22,085 bases of DNA from CAZUPF01 sp964622035 (GTDB lineage: Bacteria; Patescibacteriota; WWE3; JAUXAW01; JAYEID01). Shown here piece by piece: positions 21,377 through 22,085 of the stretch (position 1 is the stretch's first letter; every line of letters starts with the position of its first letter). The position numbers were made by a program, and so were the translations under genes. The notes beneath the pieces were generated by a model. It did no database searches. It had not been told where the DNA came from and saw nothing but the letters and a program-made list of their open reading frames with translations. The stretch covers positions 1 to 22,085 of the forward strand of contig CAZUPF010000009.1 in NCBI GenBank assembly GCA_964622035.1, read 5' to 3'.

Positions 21377-22085
21377 ATGGAAAGCCTCTTAGTACAAAAA
21401 CTAAAAGAAAAAGTTGGTGCTGAGGTTAAGCTTCAGGGCTGGGTCAACACCATTCGGGACCAAGGCGCAATCAAATTCCTTCTTCTAAGGGATAGGAATG
21501 GGATGGTGCAGGTGGTAATTACGGGGAAAGCTCCAGAAGCTTTTGGGGTTGCCAAAGAGCTGAGCTTGGAATCGGTGGTTGAGATTGTGGGGGTTGTTAG
21601 AGAGGAAGAGCAGGCGCCGGATGGCTTTGAAGTAGTAGCTCGGAAGATTAGGGTTTTGTCTGCTGCAGTTCCAGGCCTTCCGATACCCGTAGTTGAAAAA
21701 GGTACCGGAGAGTCGGTGCGTGAAAAGCGGCTTGACTGGCGCTGGCTCGATCTCAGAAAGCCCGAAAAGAGACTCATTTTCGAGGTTTGGACGGTAATGG
21801 AGCATGCTTTCAGGGAACATTTAATAAGTCGTGGCTTTATCGAAATCCACTCACCAAAGTTAATGAGTTCTGCCAGCGAGACGGGCTCAGAGCTTTTCGA
21901 AGTCCAATACTTCGACCGTGTGGCTTATCTAGCCCAGTCGCCACAGTTTTATAAGCAGATGGCGATGGCGGCTGGTTTTGAGAATGTTTTTGAAGTAGGA
22001 CCCGTCTTTCGGGCTAATCCCTCACACACTGCGCGGCACGATACCGAGTTTACGATGTACGATTTCGAAATGTCTTTCATCGAAT
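21377..22085 (+). CDS. aspS: Aspartyl-tRNA synthetase (3' truncated)
   Basis: 236 residues are present and the gene runs off the window. The N-terminal OB-fold anticodon domain (~1-105) has KLQGWVNTIRDQGAIKFLLL; the class II catalytic domain begins with the R-helix motif 1 (LDWRWLDLRKPE, then FIEIHSPKLM). Motif 2 is FEVGPVFRANPSHTARHDTE. The lack of the large bacterial GAD insertion, as far as the fragment goes, and the SHTARHDTEF sequence point to the short archaeal/eukaryotic-type AspRS, which often also charges tRNA-Asn. That specificity cannot be read from this fragment. Start ATG 21377 has no SD. It is under control of the T-box directly upstream, whose GAC specifier independently supports Asp. 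Confidence 0.93.
   Translation, partial: MESLLVQKLKEKVGAEVKLQGWVNTIRDQGAIKFLLLRDRNGMVQVVITGKAPEAFGVAKELSLESVVEIVGVVREEEQAPDGFEVVARKIRVLSAAVPGLPIPVVEKGTGESVREKRLDWRWLDLRKPEKRLIFEVWTVMEHAFREHLISRGFIEIHSPKLMSSASETGSELFEVQYFDRVAYLAQSPQFYKQMAMAAGFENVFEVGPVFRANPSHTARHDTEFTMYDFEMSFIE

Overview
The window reads as a bacterial chromosome segment, most likely from a Candidate Phyla Radiation (Patescibacteria) lineage. This placement is an inference. It rests on the VirB4/TrbC-like pilin module, the small cell-envelope proteins (SpoIID-like, G5-3D, PEGA-SH3, LysM), compact gene packing with tiny or overlapping gaps, and many apparently leaderless starts. UGA is used as an ordinary stop, so the UGA-recoding Gracilibacteria/Absconditabacteria are unlikely.

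Layout. (1) 1-2643 (+): end of a conjugation-type operon, with the tail of a TraC/VirB4-associated protein, a VirB4-like ATPase and a membrane-anchored Ig-like protein. (2) 2647-8534 (-): an operon of eleven consecutive two-helix VirB2/TrbC-like pilin paralogues followed by a secreted Cys-rich protein. It is translationally compact, with gaps of 1-24 nt. (3) 8574-11763 (+): envelope genes, namely a coiled-coil/SpoIID protein, a G5-3D protein and a Wzz-like chain-length protein. (4) 11760-14292: RNase HI (-) divergent from groES-groEL (+), with overlapping promoters sharing a -35 region inside an 8-bp inverted repeat, and a 5' UTR hairpin before groES. (5) 14316-15102: LysM lipoprotein-like gene with its own strong promoter, Shine-Dalgarno (SD) site and terminator. 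(6) 15188-17335: standalone LigD-type 3'-phosphoesterase (-) and Hsp20 (-), then a divergent PEGA-SH3 protein (+). (7) 17214-19166 (-): UvrD/PcrA-type helicase, whose 3' end overlaps the PEGA-SH3 gene antisense. (8) 19232-21095 (+): GAPDH and a short-chain dehydrogenase. (9) 21092-22085 (+): a complete transcriptional T-box leader with a very short stem I and an Asp (GAC) specifier, controlling a truncated aspS.

How the genes fit together. The first two blocks together look like a T4SS-related surface machine: an ATPase facing the cytoplasm, a family of pilin-like subunits, and Cys-rich exported proteins. The pilin array is the most unusual gene content. The most notable regulatory elements are the T-box, the shared divergent promoter of rnhA/groES, and a recurring extended -10 element (GTGCTAtaaT-like) placed 6-11 nt before start codons, which points to widespread leaderless mRNAs. 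Genes inside operons instead use SD sites such as GGAGGTGA and AAAGGGGGTGA. No CRISPR array, rRNA, tRNA or insertion sequence was seen. No stretch over 300 nt lacks a gene; the longest gap (21096-21376) is the T-box leader.
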